Below are positions 17,978 through 26,264 of a stretch of 64,000 nt of DNA, one piece after another (position 1 is the stretch's first letter; the number at the start of each line of letters is the position of its first letter). Made by a program: the position numbers and the translations under genes. The notes under the pieces were generated by a model, which was not told the DNA's origin, did not search any database, and saw only the letters and a program-made list of their open reading frames with translations. Source of the DNA: JBOCEF01 sp047610385 (lineage in GTDB: Bacteria; Pseudomonadota; Alphaproteobacteria; Rhodobacterales; Rhodobacteraceae); assembly GCA_047610385.1 (NCBI GenBank), contig JBLGAC010000005.1, forward strand, positions 68,771-132,770, in the 5' to 3' direction.

Positions 17978-18901
17978 GCCTTTCGCGCCGGGATGTGCGG
18001 CGTCGTAGACCTCCATCAACCGTGTCTCGTCCAACCCGGTGTAGATCTGGGTCGTGGACAGCGACGCGTGCCCCAGCAATTCCTGAATGGTGCGCAAATC
18101 CCCGCCCGCTGCCAGCAGATGCGTCGCAAAGCTGTGGCGCAGCGCATGGGGGGTGGCGGTGGCGGGCAGGCCCAGACGCGCCCGCGCCGCCTGCATCACC
18201 CCGCGCAGGATCCGTCCGTCCAGCGCCCCGCCACGGGCGCCAAAGAACAGCGGATCATCCGCCCCCCCGCCATAGGGGCATTCGCGGCGATAGGCTTCGA
18301 CAGCGGCGATGGCGGCGGGCAGCACAGGGACCAGCCGCTGCTTGCCGCCCTTGCCGGTGATGCGCAGCACATCGGCCAACGGCGCGTCGCGCCAGCGCAG
18401 GGACAGCGCCTCAGCCATGCGCAGCCCGCAGGCCCATAGCAGGGTCAGCACGGCGGCATCCCGCGCTGCAACCCAGTCTTCGGCATCCGCGGTTTCCGCG
18501 TCAAAAATCACCGCGCGCGCGGCGTCTGGTGTCAGCGGGCGAGGCAGGCGCCGGGGGGCTTTGGGGGCGCGGGCGGCGAAGACGGCGGACGCCTCAATCC
18601 CCTCAGCATCGCCAAGCCATCGGTAGAAACTGCGCACTGCGGACAGGCGGCGGCGCAGGGATCGGGGGGACAGGCCGCGGCCTCGCTCAGCCGCCAGAAA
18701 GGCGCGAATGTCGGTGTGGGCAACCCCGGACAGCGCCGCGCGCCCCGCCGGGCCACCCCAATGGCCCCCGAGGAAGCCAAGGAACGCCGAGATGTCGCCG
18801 CGATACGCCGCGATGGTCGCGGGCGACGCGCCGCGCGTGCCCGATTGATAGCCCAGAAATCGGGTCATGAGGTCAAGCGCGCCCTCCGACCCCTCAGTCA
18901 T
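17966..18901 (-). CDS. xerC: tyrosine recombinase XerC
   Basis: Site-specific recombinase of 311 aa that resolves chromosome dimers at dif together with XerD. An N-terminal SAM-like core-binding domain (about 1-105) precedes the catalytic domain with Arg in LLWACGLRMAEALSL, Lys in TGKGGKQRLVPV, HALRHSFATHLL, LGHASLSTTQIYT and the nucleophilic Tyr in that last motif. It follows the DUF484 gene by 4 bases, the same pairing as in E. coli (yigA-xerC), which supports XerC over XerD or a phage integrase. Confidence 0.93.
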   Translation of the reverse strand: MTEGSEGALDLMTRFLGYQSGTRGASPATIAAYRGDISAFLGFLGGHWGGPAGRAALSGVAHTDIRAFLAAERGRGLSPRSLRRRLSAVRSFYRWLGDAEGIEASAVFAARAPKAPRRLPRPLTPDAARAVIFDAETADAEDWVAARDAAVLTLLWACGLRMAEALSLRWRDAPLADVLRITGKGGKQRLVPVLPAAIAAVEAYRRECPYGGGADDPLFFGARGGALDGRILRGVMQAARARLGLPATATPHALRHSFATHLLAAGGDLRTIQELLGHASLSTTQIYTGLDETRLMEVYDAAHPGAKGSAR

Positions 18902-18905
18902 GGGA

Positions 18906-19637
18906 TCACGACACCCAGCGGCGGATCGCGCGCTGCATCACACCGCCGAAAAATTCAATCAGATCTGAGCCTTGCTCAGGCCCGAACCGCGCCGGATCGA
19001 CCGCGCCGAAAACCAGCATGCCGGGCCGCGCCCCACCGCCGAAATCCAGCTTGATCGCAGCCTCAGACCGGATGTCCTGCGCCATCTCACCAAAAATCGC
19101 GGCACTGTCCGCCGGGTCCGCCACCCGCAGGGCGACATGCGGCTCAACCCCCGGACGGCCGAGGGTGAGGTAGCGGTCCACCTCGCCTGTCCGCAGCGCG
19201 ACCAGCGGCCCTTGGGCATCCGGGCCACCATCGCCTTCAAGGCACAGGCGCAGCGCATCGACCCCCAGAATGCCCGGGATCGTGTCGTCCAGCGCGCGCA
19301 GCAGGTCCGAGAACCGCACCGGTTCAAGGATCGCCAACACCGCACGGTGCACCTGATCGGCACCAGACATATTCTCATACGCTGCGGCAACGACCGAGCG
19401 GTGGGTTTCCTCAAGCCGCACCAGCCGGGTTTCCAGCCGATCGACCATGGCACCGCGCAGATCGGTGATCTGGCGCCCGGCCCGTGCGTCATCCGCGCCG
19501 ATCACCGCCTTCATCACGGCCACGTCGTCCAGCACCAGCGCCGGGTCCGCGGTGATGCGCGCGCGGATCGCCGCATCTTCGGCGGCGGCGGCGGTGTCTG
19601 CTGCGGTCTCGGCTCCGGTCTCGGCGGCGGTCATCAT
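18906..19637 (-). CDS. DUF484 family protein
   Basis: 243 aa protein of the DUF484 family (YigA in E. coli), GAF-like in fold, function unknown. An Ala-rich N-terminus (about 1-25), a helical middle with the RLETRLVRLEETHRSVVAAAYENM stretch, and a C-terminal GAF-like part with LVFGAVDPARF are seen. Its stop is 4 bases from the xerC start, the conserved family context. It may influence recombination or division, but that is inference from linkage. Confidence 0.85.
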   Translation of the reverse strand: MMTAAETGAETAADTAAAAEDAAIRARITADPALVLDDVAVMKAVIGADDARAGRQITDLRGAMVDRLETRLVRLEETHRSVVAAAYENMSGADQVHRAVLAILEPVRFSDLLRALDDTIPGILGVDALRLCLEGDGGPDAQGPLVALRTGEVDRYLTLGRPGVEPHVALRVADPADSAAIFGEMAQDIRSEAAIKLDFGGGARPGMLVFGAVDPARFGPEQGSDLIEFFGGVMQRAIRRWVS

Positions 19638-19657
19638 GCAATCCTTATATCGCGCAG

Positions 19658-19688
19658 GGCCTGCGCCGCCGCGGGGGCAGCGCAGGCC
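19658..19688 (-). terminator. hairpin after fsa
   Basis: Perfect 9-bp stem GGCCTGCGC / GCGCAGGCC with a 13-base loop between fsa and the DUF484 gene, both minus strand. No T-run is obvious, so termination is a moderate call. Confidence 0.4.
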
Positions 19689-19694
19689 GGGTCG

Positions 19695-20348
19695 TCAGAC
19701 GATTTTCTGACCGGTTTTGGCCCAATCGGCCATGAAGGCCGCAAGGCCCTTGTCGGTCAGCGGATGGCTCACAAGGCCCTTCAGAACCGCGGGCGGCGCC
19801 GTGATCACGTCCGCGCCGATCAGCGCCGATTCCCTGACATGGTTGGCCGTGCGGATTGAGGCCACGAGGATCTCAGTGTCGAAATCATAGTTGTCGTAGA
19901 TCTGACGGATTTCCGAGATCAGCGCCATCCCATCGACATTGATGTCGTCAAGCCGTCCGACGAAGGGCGAGATGAACGACGCCCCGGCCTTGGCAGCCAG
20001 CAGCGCCTGGTTGGCGCTAAAGCACAATGTGACGTTGACCATGAAGCCTTCCTTGCGGAAGGTCTGGCAGGCGCGCAGCCCGTCCAGCGTCAGCGGCACC
20101 TTGATGCACACGTTCGGTGCGATCTGGGCCAGTTTGCGGCCCTCGGCGACCATGGCGCCGTATTCGGTCGCGGCAACCTCGGCGCTGACCGGGCCTTCCA
20201 CGAGATCGCAGATCTCTTTGGTGACCTCGATGATGTCGCGCCCGGATTTCATGATCAAGGATGGGTTGGTCGTGACCCCGTCCACCATGCCGGTCGCGGC
20301 GAGATCGCGGATTTCATCGATGTCCGCGGTGTCCACGAAGAATTTCAT
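19695..20348 (-). CDS. fsa: fructose-6-phosphate aldolase / small transaldolase
   Basis: 217 aa, exactly the length of the FSA/TalC small transaldolase family. The N-terminus MKFFVDTADIDEIRDLA and DGVTTNPSLIMKSG are family signatures; Lys83 in CIKVPLT is the Schiff-base lysine. It catalyses aldol cleavage/transfer on C3-C7 sugar phosphates in the pentose phosphate network; sequence alone does not separate transaldolase from aldolase activity. The start at 20348 is set by the conserved N-terminus; a longer in-frame extension exists but is low-complexity. Divergent from priA. Confidence 0.92.
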   Translation of the reverse strand: MKFFVDTADIDEIRDLAATGMVDGVTTNPSLIMKSGRDIIEVTKEICDLVEGPVSAEVAATEYGAMVAEGRKLAQIAPNVCIKVPLTLDGLRACQTFRKEGFMVNVTLCFSANQALLAAKAGASFISPFVGRLDDINVDGMALISEIRQIYDNYDFDTEILVASIRTANHVRESALIGADVITAPPAVLKGLVSHPLTDKGLAAFMADWAKTGQKIV

Positions 20349-20631
20349 GTTGCCTGAGTCCCGTGTTCTGTCGAGCCAACCGATCGCGCCGCGGGGGGCC
20401 CGTGCCGCCGCGTGCGCAGGCCGGGCCACGCGCGCCCGTCGCCCTTGCCGCCCGCAGCGTCGTTGCGGGGCGGTTTCGGGACGCGCGCGCCGCCATCCTG
20501 CCGTTGCGCAGGATAGACCACAGCGCGGCCCGCGGCCACAACCTACCACATATCGGCGCAGGCGCGACGCAGCCGCGCGGTGCGCGGCGATGCGTCTCGC
20601 GCGGACGCCCAGAACCGGCTAAACCCAAGCC
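20349..20631. other. fsa/priA divergent intergenic region
   Basis: 283 bases, very GC-rich, between two divergent genes. It should hold promoters for both, but no -35/-10 pair or operator stands out, and the short frames across it are not convincing genes. Confidence 0.4.
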
Positions 20632-22839
20632 ATGACTAAGCATGCCGCTGAGCGGCCAGAATTCTTTCCCGAAGGCGTGATCGTGGCGGTGCTGTGCCCG
20701 CTGCCCATCGACATGGCGCTGGATTACCGCGCGCCTGCGGGGGGCGTCAGCGCTGGCGATCTGGTGGAAATTCCGCTGGGCCCGCGCGCGGCGATCGGGG
20801 CGGTCTGGGGCATCGGCGTCGGGGACGTCGCGAACGAGAAGATCAAGCCGATCATGCGGCGGTTGGATCTGCCGCCCATCACCGCGCCGATGCGGGCGTT
20901 TCTGGACCGCGCCGCCGATTACACGCTGACTGAGCGGGGCATGATGGTGCGCCTCGCAACCCGCGCCAAGGGGCTGCGCGAACCGCCGGGCACGCGCAAG
21001 CTGCTGACCTTGGGCGGCCCCGCGCCCGACCGCATGACCCCGGCGCGCCAGCGGGCGCTGGATGCGCTGGCCGCGGTTGGCGGTGCGCCCATGGCCCCCG
21101 CCGATCTGGCGCGTGAGGCTGGCGTGACCACATCTGTCCTGAAAGGGCTGGCGGAGGCCGGCGCGCTGCGGGTCATCGAAGCCCCGCGCGACGCGCCCTA
21201 TCCGCGCCTGTCGCCCGACGCCCCATCCCGCGCCCTGTCGCCCGCGCAAGAAGACGCCGCTGAGGCCCTGCGCGTGGCGGTGCGGGCGCGCACCTTTTCT
21301 GCCACCTTGCTGCGCGGCGTCACCGGATCGGGCAAGACCGAGGTCTATATGGAGGCCATCGCGGAATGCCTGCGCGCAGGGCGCCAAGCCTTGATCTTGC
21401 TGCCCGAAATCGCGCTGACCTCAGATTTCCTGTCCCGGTTTGCGGCAAGGTTCGGTGCCCGACCCGCGCTGTGGCACAGCCAGGCCACGGATGCGGAGCG
21501 TCGCCGCTGCTGGCGCGCGGTCGGCACCGGCGATGCGCAGGCAGTGGCGGGTGCGCGATCTGCGCTGTTCCTGCCGTTCCAGGATCTGGGCCTGATCATC
21601 GTCGATGAAGAACACGACACCGCGTACAAGCAGGAGGAAGGCGCGCTCTACAACGCCCGTGACCTGTCCGTGCTGCGCGCGAGCTATGAGGGCGCGGCGG
21701 TGGTTCTCGCCTCCGCCACGCCGTCTTTGGAGACATGGGCCAATGCCGAGGCCGGGAAATACCAGCGTCTGGACCTGCCAGAGCGGTTCGGCCCCGCGGT
21801 GATGCCCACCCTCAAGGCGATTGATCTGCGCCGCGACGCGCCGGGGCGCAACGAATGGATTTCACCGCCGCTGGTCAGGGCGGTGGAAAAGCGGTTGGCG
21901 GCGGGGGAGCAGGCGCTCCTGTTCCTCAACCGCCGGGGCTATGCGCCGATCACCGTGTGCCGGGGCTGCGGGCATCAGATCGGCTGCCCCCATTGCGACG
22001 CAACGTTGGTGGAGCACCGGTTCCGCGGGCGCCTGATGTGCCATCAATGCGGGTATGAGCAATCCGCCCCCAAGGCCTGCCCAAGCTGCAACGCAGTCGA
22101 CAAAATGGCGGTGATCGGCCCGGGGGTGGAACGTCTGGCTGAGGAAGCACAGGCCCGGTTCCCGAATGCGCGGGTCGTGATCCTGTCCTCGGATCTTGCG
22201 TCGGCGAAAACGTTGGCCGAACAGATTGCCGCCATCGCGCGCGGCGAGGCGGACGTGATCGTCGGCACCCAATTGGCCGCCAAAGGGCACAATTTTCCGC
22301 TGCTGACGCTGGTGGGCGTGATTGACGCCGATCTGGCGCTGCGCGGCGGCGACCTGCGCGCCGCAGAACGCACCTTTCAATTGGTGCGCCAAGTGGCGGG
22401 CCGCGCCGGGCGCGCGGAAAAACCCGGCGAGGCGCTGATCCAGACCTGCGCGCCCGACCACCCGGTGATCCAGGCGATTCTGTCCGGCGACGAAGAAGGT
22501 TTCCTGCGTGAAGAGGCCGACCGCCGCCGCGCCGCCGGAGCCCCTCCCTATGGCCGCATGGCCGGGATCATCGTGTCCGGCCCCGACGAAGCCCGCGCCC
22601 AGCGCACCGCCGAAGCGCTGGCCCGCGCCACCGCGATGCTGGAGGCAGCAGGTGTGCAATTGTTCGGCCCCGCCCCCGCCCCAATCGGGCGCATCCGCGG
22701 AAAGTATCGCATTCGGCTGCTGGCCAAGGCGCCGCGCGGCGCGCCGATGCAAGCCGCTTTGCGGGCATGGCGCGCATCCGTGAAGCCCGAGCCCGGCGTG
22801 CAGGTGCGCATCGACATCGACCCCCAAAGCTTTTTCTGA
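20632..22839 (+). CDS. priA: primosomal protein N' (replication restart helicase PriA)
   Basis: 735 aa superfamily-2 helicase that reloads the replisome at stalled forks. N-terminal DNA-binding domain (1-180), then helicase motifs: Walker A GVTGSGKTEVYMEA (about 227), DEEHD (motif II), ASATPSLETW (motif III). The Cys-rich zinc-binding insert (CRGCGHQIGCPHCD and CHQCGYEQSAPKACPSC) and the C-terminal helicase lobe VGTQLAAKGHNFP complete it. Stands alone, divergent from fsa and convergent with the MATE gene; a repeat hairpin element lies after its stop. Confidence 0.96.
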   Translation: MTKHAAERPEFFPEGVIVAVLCPLPIDMALDYRAPAGGVSAGDLVEIPLGPRAAIGAVWGIGVGDVANEKIKPIMRRLDLPPITAPMRAFLDRAADYTLTERGMMVRLATRAKGLREPPGTRKLLTLGGPAPDRMTPARQRALDALAAVGGAPMAPADLAREAGVTTSVLKGLAEAGALRVIEAPRDAPYPRLSPDAPSRALSPAQEDAAEALRVAVRARTFSATLLRGVTGSGKTEVYMEAIAECLRAGRQALILLPEIALTSDFLSRFAARFGARPALWHSQATDAERRRCWRAVGTGDAQAVAGARSALFLPFQDLGLIIVDEEHDTAYKQEEGALYNARDLSVLRASYEGAAVVLASATPSLETWANAEAGKYQRLDLPERFGPAVMPTLKAIDLRRDAPGRNEWISPPLVRAVEKRLAAGEQALLFLNRRGYAPITVCRGCGHQIGCPHCDATLVEHRFRGRLMCHQCGYEQSAPKACPSCNAVDKMAVIGPGVERLAEEAQARFPNARVVILSSDLASAKTLAEQIAAIARGEADVIVGTQLAAKGHNFPLLTLVGVIDADLALRGGDLRAAERTFQLVRQVAGRAGRAEKPGEALIQTCAPDHPVIQAILSGDEEGFLREEADRRRAAGAPPYGRMAGIIVSGPDEARAQRTAEALARATAMLEAAGVQLFGPAPAPIGRIRGKYRIRLLAKAPRGAPMQAALRAWRASVKPEPGVQVRIDIDPQSFF

Positions 22840-22880
22840 ATGGTGTGTTTTTTCTGAACGGTGCGCTTTGTCCAAGGCTT

Positions 22881-22917
22881 GCGGCCCTTGCGGGGATTGA
22901 CCCCGCCGCGGCCCGGC
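22881..22917 (+). repeat. two-hairpin intergenic repeat, copy 1 (after priA)
   Basis: A 37-base core that occurs again, exactly but inverted, at 24375-24411. It contains the hairpin GCGGGG-ATTGA-CCCCGC and is followed by a second small stem (CCGCC-AAGG-GGCGG). A third, looser relative is at 39304-39351. It lies between convergent priA and the MATE gene, about 40 bases past the priA stop, so it may act as a terminator or transcript-end stabiliser. Confidence 0.7.
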
Positions 22918-22939
22918 ACCGCCAAGGGGCGGCGCGCGC

Positions 22940-24271
22940 TCAGCCCCCAGCGGCGCGAAGAAGCGCAGGGTAGCGCCGGCCCAGCGTCAGCCCGCGCGCC
23001 ACAAAAAACACCATCAACGCCGCCCACAGACCATGGGCACCAAAAGCCCAGCCCAGCGCAACCATTGCGGCGGCGTAGATCACCACGCTTTCAATCATCG
23101 CGGTCCGCATGGCGCCCGTGCGCGTCGCCCCGATGAAAATACCGTCGAGCATGAAGCATGGCAGGCCCAAAAGCGGCGCCAGCGCGATCCACGGCAGGAA
23201 ATCGCGGGCGCGGGCGCGGACCTCCTCGGACGTGGTCATCACGTCGGTGAGCATGCCGCCAAACACCAGAAACACCGCCGACAGCACCCCGACGAAGGCC
23301 AGCCCCCACAGGCTGGTCAGCCGCGCCGCCTGCGCGATGGCACCGGGGCGCTTGGCACCAAAGGCCACGCCAACCAGCGCCTCAGCCGCAAACGCGAACC
23401 CGTCGAGCGCATAGGCCGTGATCTCAAAGAACCGGAACAGCACCTGGTTGGCCGCCAGCGTCACGTCGCCTTCGCGCGCGGAGCGGAACACAAAGCTGGC
23501 AAACGCCACCTGCAACAGCGCAGAGCGGATCAGGATATCGCCGTTGACCGCGGCCATGTTGCGCAAGCGGGCCGGGTCCATCACCCGCGGCCAGTCGCGC
23601 CACGCCCCACCCGCAAATGCGTCGCGGCACAGCCACAGGCCGATCCCCGCACCGGCAAATTCTGCGATCACCGTGGCGACGGCCACGCCCGCAATCCCGA
23701 AATCCAACCCCAGCACGAACCACAGATCGAGGCCGATGTTCAGCCCGTTCATGCCCAGTTGCAGGACCAGCACACCGCGGGTCCGCTCCATCGCGATCAA
23801 CCAGCCGGTCAGCGCATAGACCGCGATGGCCGCCGGCGCGCCCCAGATGCGGATGCCCAGATACGTGCTGGTCATCGCCTCAACCTCAGCCGAGGCGGGG
23901 GACAGCATCAGCGCGAGCGGGAACAGGATCGGTTGCAACAGAATGAACCCCAGCCCCGCCGCCGCCGCGATCATCAGACCGCGGGTCAGCAGCGCACGGA
24001 CCTCCGCCATGTCGCCCGCCCCACGGGCCTGCGCGGCAAGGCCCGAGGTCCCCATGCGCAAAAACCCGAACAGCCAGTAGATGAACCCCAGAATGGTGGC
24101 CCCGATGGCAACAGCGCCAATCGGCTCAGCCGTGCCAAGCTGACCGATCACGCCAGTGTCCACCGCACCCAGCAACGGGACGGACACGTTCGACAGCATG
24201 ATCGGCCCGGCGATGCGCAACACCCGGCGATGGGTCAGCGGCGCAGAGGAGGGGGAAGACGCGCTCATCAA
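22940..24271 (-). CDS. MATE family efflux transporter
   Basis: 443 aa multidrug/toxin extrusion protein of the DinF branch with about 12 hydrophobic helices in two homologous halves. Recognisable are the N-terminal RIAGPIMLSNVSVPLLGAVD, the typical opening of DinF-like members, and VAFGAKRPGAIAQAARLT in the second half. It exchanges H+ or Na+ for organic cations; the substrate is not predictable. Monocistronic: repeat elements lie on both sides (22881-22917 and 24375-24411). Confidence 0.9.
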   Translation of the reverse strand: MMSASSPSSAPLTHRRVLRIAGPIMLSNVSVPLLGAVDTGVIGQLGTAEPIGAVAIGATILGFIYWLFGFLRMGTSGLAAQARGAGDMAEVRALLTRGLMIAAAAGLGFILLQPILFPLALMLSPASAEVEAMTSTYLGIRIWGAPAAIAVYALTGWLIAMERTRGVLVLQLGMNGLNIGLDLWFVLGLDFGIAGVAVATVIAEFAGAGIGLWLCRDAFAGGAWRDWPRVMDPARLRNMAAVNGDILIRSALLQVAFASFVFRSAREGDVTLAANQVLFRFFEITAYALDGFAFAAEALVGVAFGAKRPGAIAQAARLTSLWGLAFVGVLSAVFLVFGGMLTDVMTTSEEVRARARDFLPWIALAPLLGLPCFMLDGIFIGATRTGAMRTAMIESVVIYAAAMVALGWAFGAHGLWAALMVFFVARGLTLGRRYPALLRAAGG

Positions 24272-24374
24272 CGGCGCTCCGATTCAGGCGAACGCGCGCC
24301 CGTGGTCAAAAGAAACGGCTGCCACCGGGCGCAGGTGGTGAAATCCTGGTGCCGGGCCGCCTTTTGGGGCGGCG

Positions 24375-24411
24375 GCCGGGCCGCGGCGGGGTCAATCCCC
24401 GCAAGGGCCGC
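24375..24411 (-). repeat. two-hairpin intergenic repeat, copy 2
   Basis: Exact inverted copy of the 37-base core at 22881-22917. Read on the minus strand it begins 6 bases after the stop of the thioesterase gene 24418-24939 and carries the same GCGGGG-ATTGA-CCCCGC hairpin. A second hairpin GCCGCC-CCAAAA-GGCGGC follows; its sequence differs from copy 1 but the fold is kept. In both copies the element has the same orientation relative to the gene that ends before it. Confidence 0.7.
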
Positions 24412-24417
24412 GCGCCG

Positions 24418-24939
24418 TCAATCCTCGCTCGGGATCGAGAAATGCGCGGCGGCGGCGGCGAAGGGGCGGTCACGCTCATCCTGCCAAGCCTCAACGCTGA
24501 CCGAGGCGTAGCGCCGCCCCATCCGGATGATCCGCGCGCGGGCATAGGCGTCGCGCGGCAGGCCAGTGCGCAGATAATCGACGGTGAAATCGATGGTGCG
24601 CGGCATGGGCGGGAACACGCCGGCCTCGATCTCAGCTGCCGCAGTGCCGCCCGATTCCATCCGCGCCCAGATCATCGCCCAGGCAAGTTCGGTCTGCGCG
24701 GCCAGTTCCAGAAACGCCCCCGTCACACCGCCATGGATCGCGGGAAGGAAAGGGTTGCCGATCAGATGATCGGCGAATGCCAGTTTGGCGGTCAGCTCAT
24801 CACCCATCCGGTCAAAGGTGATGCCAAGGAAATTGGCATAGGGGATGGTGCTGACCAGACGGCCCAGCGCAGCATCACGGCGCGCTTTGACCACCTGCAC
24901 CGGTTCGGGCCGGGGGCGTTTGACGGGTTTTTCGGTCAT
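24418..24939 (-). CDS. PaaI-type hotdog thioesterase
   Basis: 173 aa acyl-CoA thioesterase of the PaaI superfamily with the active-site segment FLPAIHGGVTGAFLELAA and a hotdog C-terminal strand pair (RARIIRMGRRYASVSVEAWQ). Its start overlaps the stop of the next gene (24936-25457) by four bases (ATGA), so the two are translated together. The two proteins have the same length and fold and probably arose by tandem duplication, then diverged strongly. Substrate unknown. Confidence 0.82.
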   Translation of the reverse strand: MTEKPVKRPRPEPVQVVKARRDAALGRLVSTIPYANFLGITFDRMGDELTAKLAFADHLIGNPFLPAIHGGVTGAFLELAAQTELAWAMIWARMESGGTAAAEIEAGVFPPMPRTIDFTVDYLRTGLPRDAYARARIIRMGRRYASVSVEAWQDERDRPFAAAAAHFSIPSED

Positions 24940-25457
24940 GCTCCGCCCTCATTCATCGCCTTTTTAGCGTCCGCGACGATGCCTGCGCGGCGGTCCACGG
25001 TGAAAGCCGCGGCGCAGGTGGCGATCAGATCACCTTCGTCCTCGTCCCAGGCCTCGCCGCGCACAAAGGCGACCGACCGCGTGACCCGGTAGCAGGTCGC
25101 GCGGCAGGTTACCGCGCGCCCGGGCCGCGCGGGCCGCATATAGTCGATGCGCAGATCAATGGTCGCGGTGCCCGTCACCCCCGACGGATGCGACAGCACC
25201 GCCGCGCCGGAACAACTGTCTAGCAACGCAGTGATCACCCCCCCGTGCAGCACGCCAGTTTTCGGATCACCGATCAGACGTTCATCATAGGGCACGCGCA
25301 TGCTGGCGACACCAGCGTTGATGCTCAGAAACTCCATGCCCAGCGCGCGGGTGTGGGGGATGGCGCCAATGAATTGCTGACCGATCGCCGCCAGCTTTTT
25401 GATTGCGGCGTCGTCGGCCGGTTTGCCCGCAGGCGCGTTTGGGTCAGTGTCGCTCAT
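24936..25457 (-). CDS. PaaI-type hotdog thioesterase, first of a pair
   Basis: 173 aa hotdog thioesterase with TGVLHGGVITALLDSCSGAAVLSH as active-site helix. It is the promoter-proximal gene of a two-gene operon whose partner overlaps it by four bases; a hetero-oligomer is possible but not shown. It lies divergent to the MerR-acyl-CoA degradation block, which fits a role in acyl-CoA turnover. Confidence 0.83.
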   Translation of the reverse strand: MSDTDPNAPAGKPADDAAIKKLAAIGQQFIGAIPHTRALGMEFLSINAGVASMRVPYDERLIGDPKTGVLHGGVITALLDSCSGAAVLSHPSGVTGTATIDLRIDYMRPARPGRAVTCRATCYRVTRSVAFVRGEAWDEDEGDLIATCAAAFTVDRRAGIVADAKKAMNEGGA

Positions 25458-25653
25458 GGATAGGGATCCTGCTTATGCCAGCTTGGGGTGCCGCGGCCAT
25501 CTAGCCTGCGCCGACCGCGCTTGTCGAACCTCGGCTGCGGCGCACGGGCGTATGATCGCGGCGATGGCCTCAGCTTTTCAACGGCTTGCCGGATAAGGTG
25601 CATCGGTATGCGCAATTCTTTATAAAACTAGGGTTCACCAATTCACCAAATAG

Positions 25654-25669
25654 CTTACGTTAACGTCAT
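25654..25669. promoter_or_regulatory. LiuR-like MerR operator, site 1
   Basis: CTTACGTTAACGTCAT: half-sites T-ACG and CGT-A around TTAA. It resembles the palindromic sites described for LiuR-type MerR regulators of branched-chain and fatty acyl-CoA catabolism (from memory, of the form TTGACGTTAACGTCAA). It lies 27 bp upstream of a second site with the same arms, before the merR gene. Confidence 0.6.
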
Positions 25670-25680
25670 CACCCTTGCAA

Positions 25681-25708
25681 TTGACGCGAACGTCAACCAC
25701 ATTACACT
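25681..25708 (+). promoter_or_regulatory. merR promoter with overlapping operator site 2
   Basis: The inverted repeat TTGACG-CGAA-CGTCAA occupies 25681-25696. Its left arm is a good -35 (TTGACG), with TACACT at 25703-25708 as -10 after a 16-base spacer. A regulator bound here would cover the -35 box, as expected for autorepression. Confidence 0.6.
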
Positions 25709-25740
25709 CAACGAATCGCCACCGCTTTGAAGGAGCGAAA

Positions 25741-26142
25741 ATGACTGAAGAATTGAGCACCATCAGCCAGATGTGCGCCGAGTTTGACGTCACTCCCCGG
25801 ACGTTGAGATTCTATGAATACAAAGGCCTGCTGAGCCCGCGGCGCGAAGGCCAGAAACGCCTTTTCAACTACCGCGACAAGGGCCGGATCAAGCTGATCC
25901 TGCAAGGCAAGCGCTTTGGCTTCTCGCTGGATGAAATCCGTGAGCTGCTGGACCTTTACTACATTGGCGACGAGGGCACGACCCAAATGGTCCGCACCTT
26001 CGAAAAGGCGCAGGAGCGTCTGGAAACCATGATCGCCCAGCGCGATGAGCTGACCGAAGCCATCGGGGATCTGAGCGCCGAAATGAACCGCGTGAGGGAA
26101 ATCCTCGCCAAACGCGGCGACCAGCGCAAAGCGGCTGAATAA
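25741..26142 (+). CDS. MerR-family regulator of acyl-CoA catabolism (LiuR-like)
   Basis: 133 aa MerR-type DNA-binding protein: winged helix-turn-helix with MCAEFDVTPRTLRFYEYKGLLSP at the N-terminus, then a long coiled-coil dimerisation helix with a short C-terminus that has no metal-binding cysteines. AAGGAG just upstream fixes the start at 25741. Two matching palindromes lie in its own promoter. Placement before acyl-CoA dehydrogenase, thiolase and FadB-type genes suggests it controls them in response to an acyl-CoA; the ligand is inferred. Confidence 0.82.
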   Translation: MTEELSTISQMCAEFDVTPRTLRFYEYKGLLSPRREGQKRLFNYRDKGRIKLILQGKRFGFSLDEIRELLDLYYIGDEGTTQMVRTFEKAQERLETMIAQRDELTEAIGDLSAEMNRVREILAKRGDQRKAAE

Positions 26143-26264
26143 CGGCACGGCGGCGACCGGCGACAACCGCCCGCCGCCTCCCAACAAAACAATTCGCGCC
26201 CCGCATGGCCCCAACACCAAGCGCGCCGCGCCCCACAATGCTGCATCCGTTCCGGGAGAGTCCG

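Noticed and set aside
22881..24411. Composite transposon carrying the MATE gene between inverted repeats
   Set aside because: The repeats are hairpin-forming and lie right after stop codons. There is no transposase or target duplication, and a third relative occurs far away, so a terminator-like repeat family fits better.
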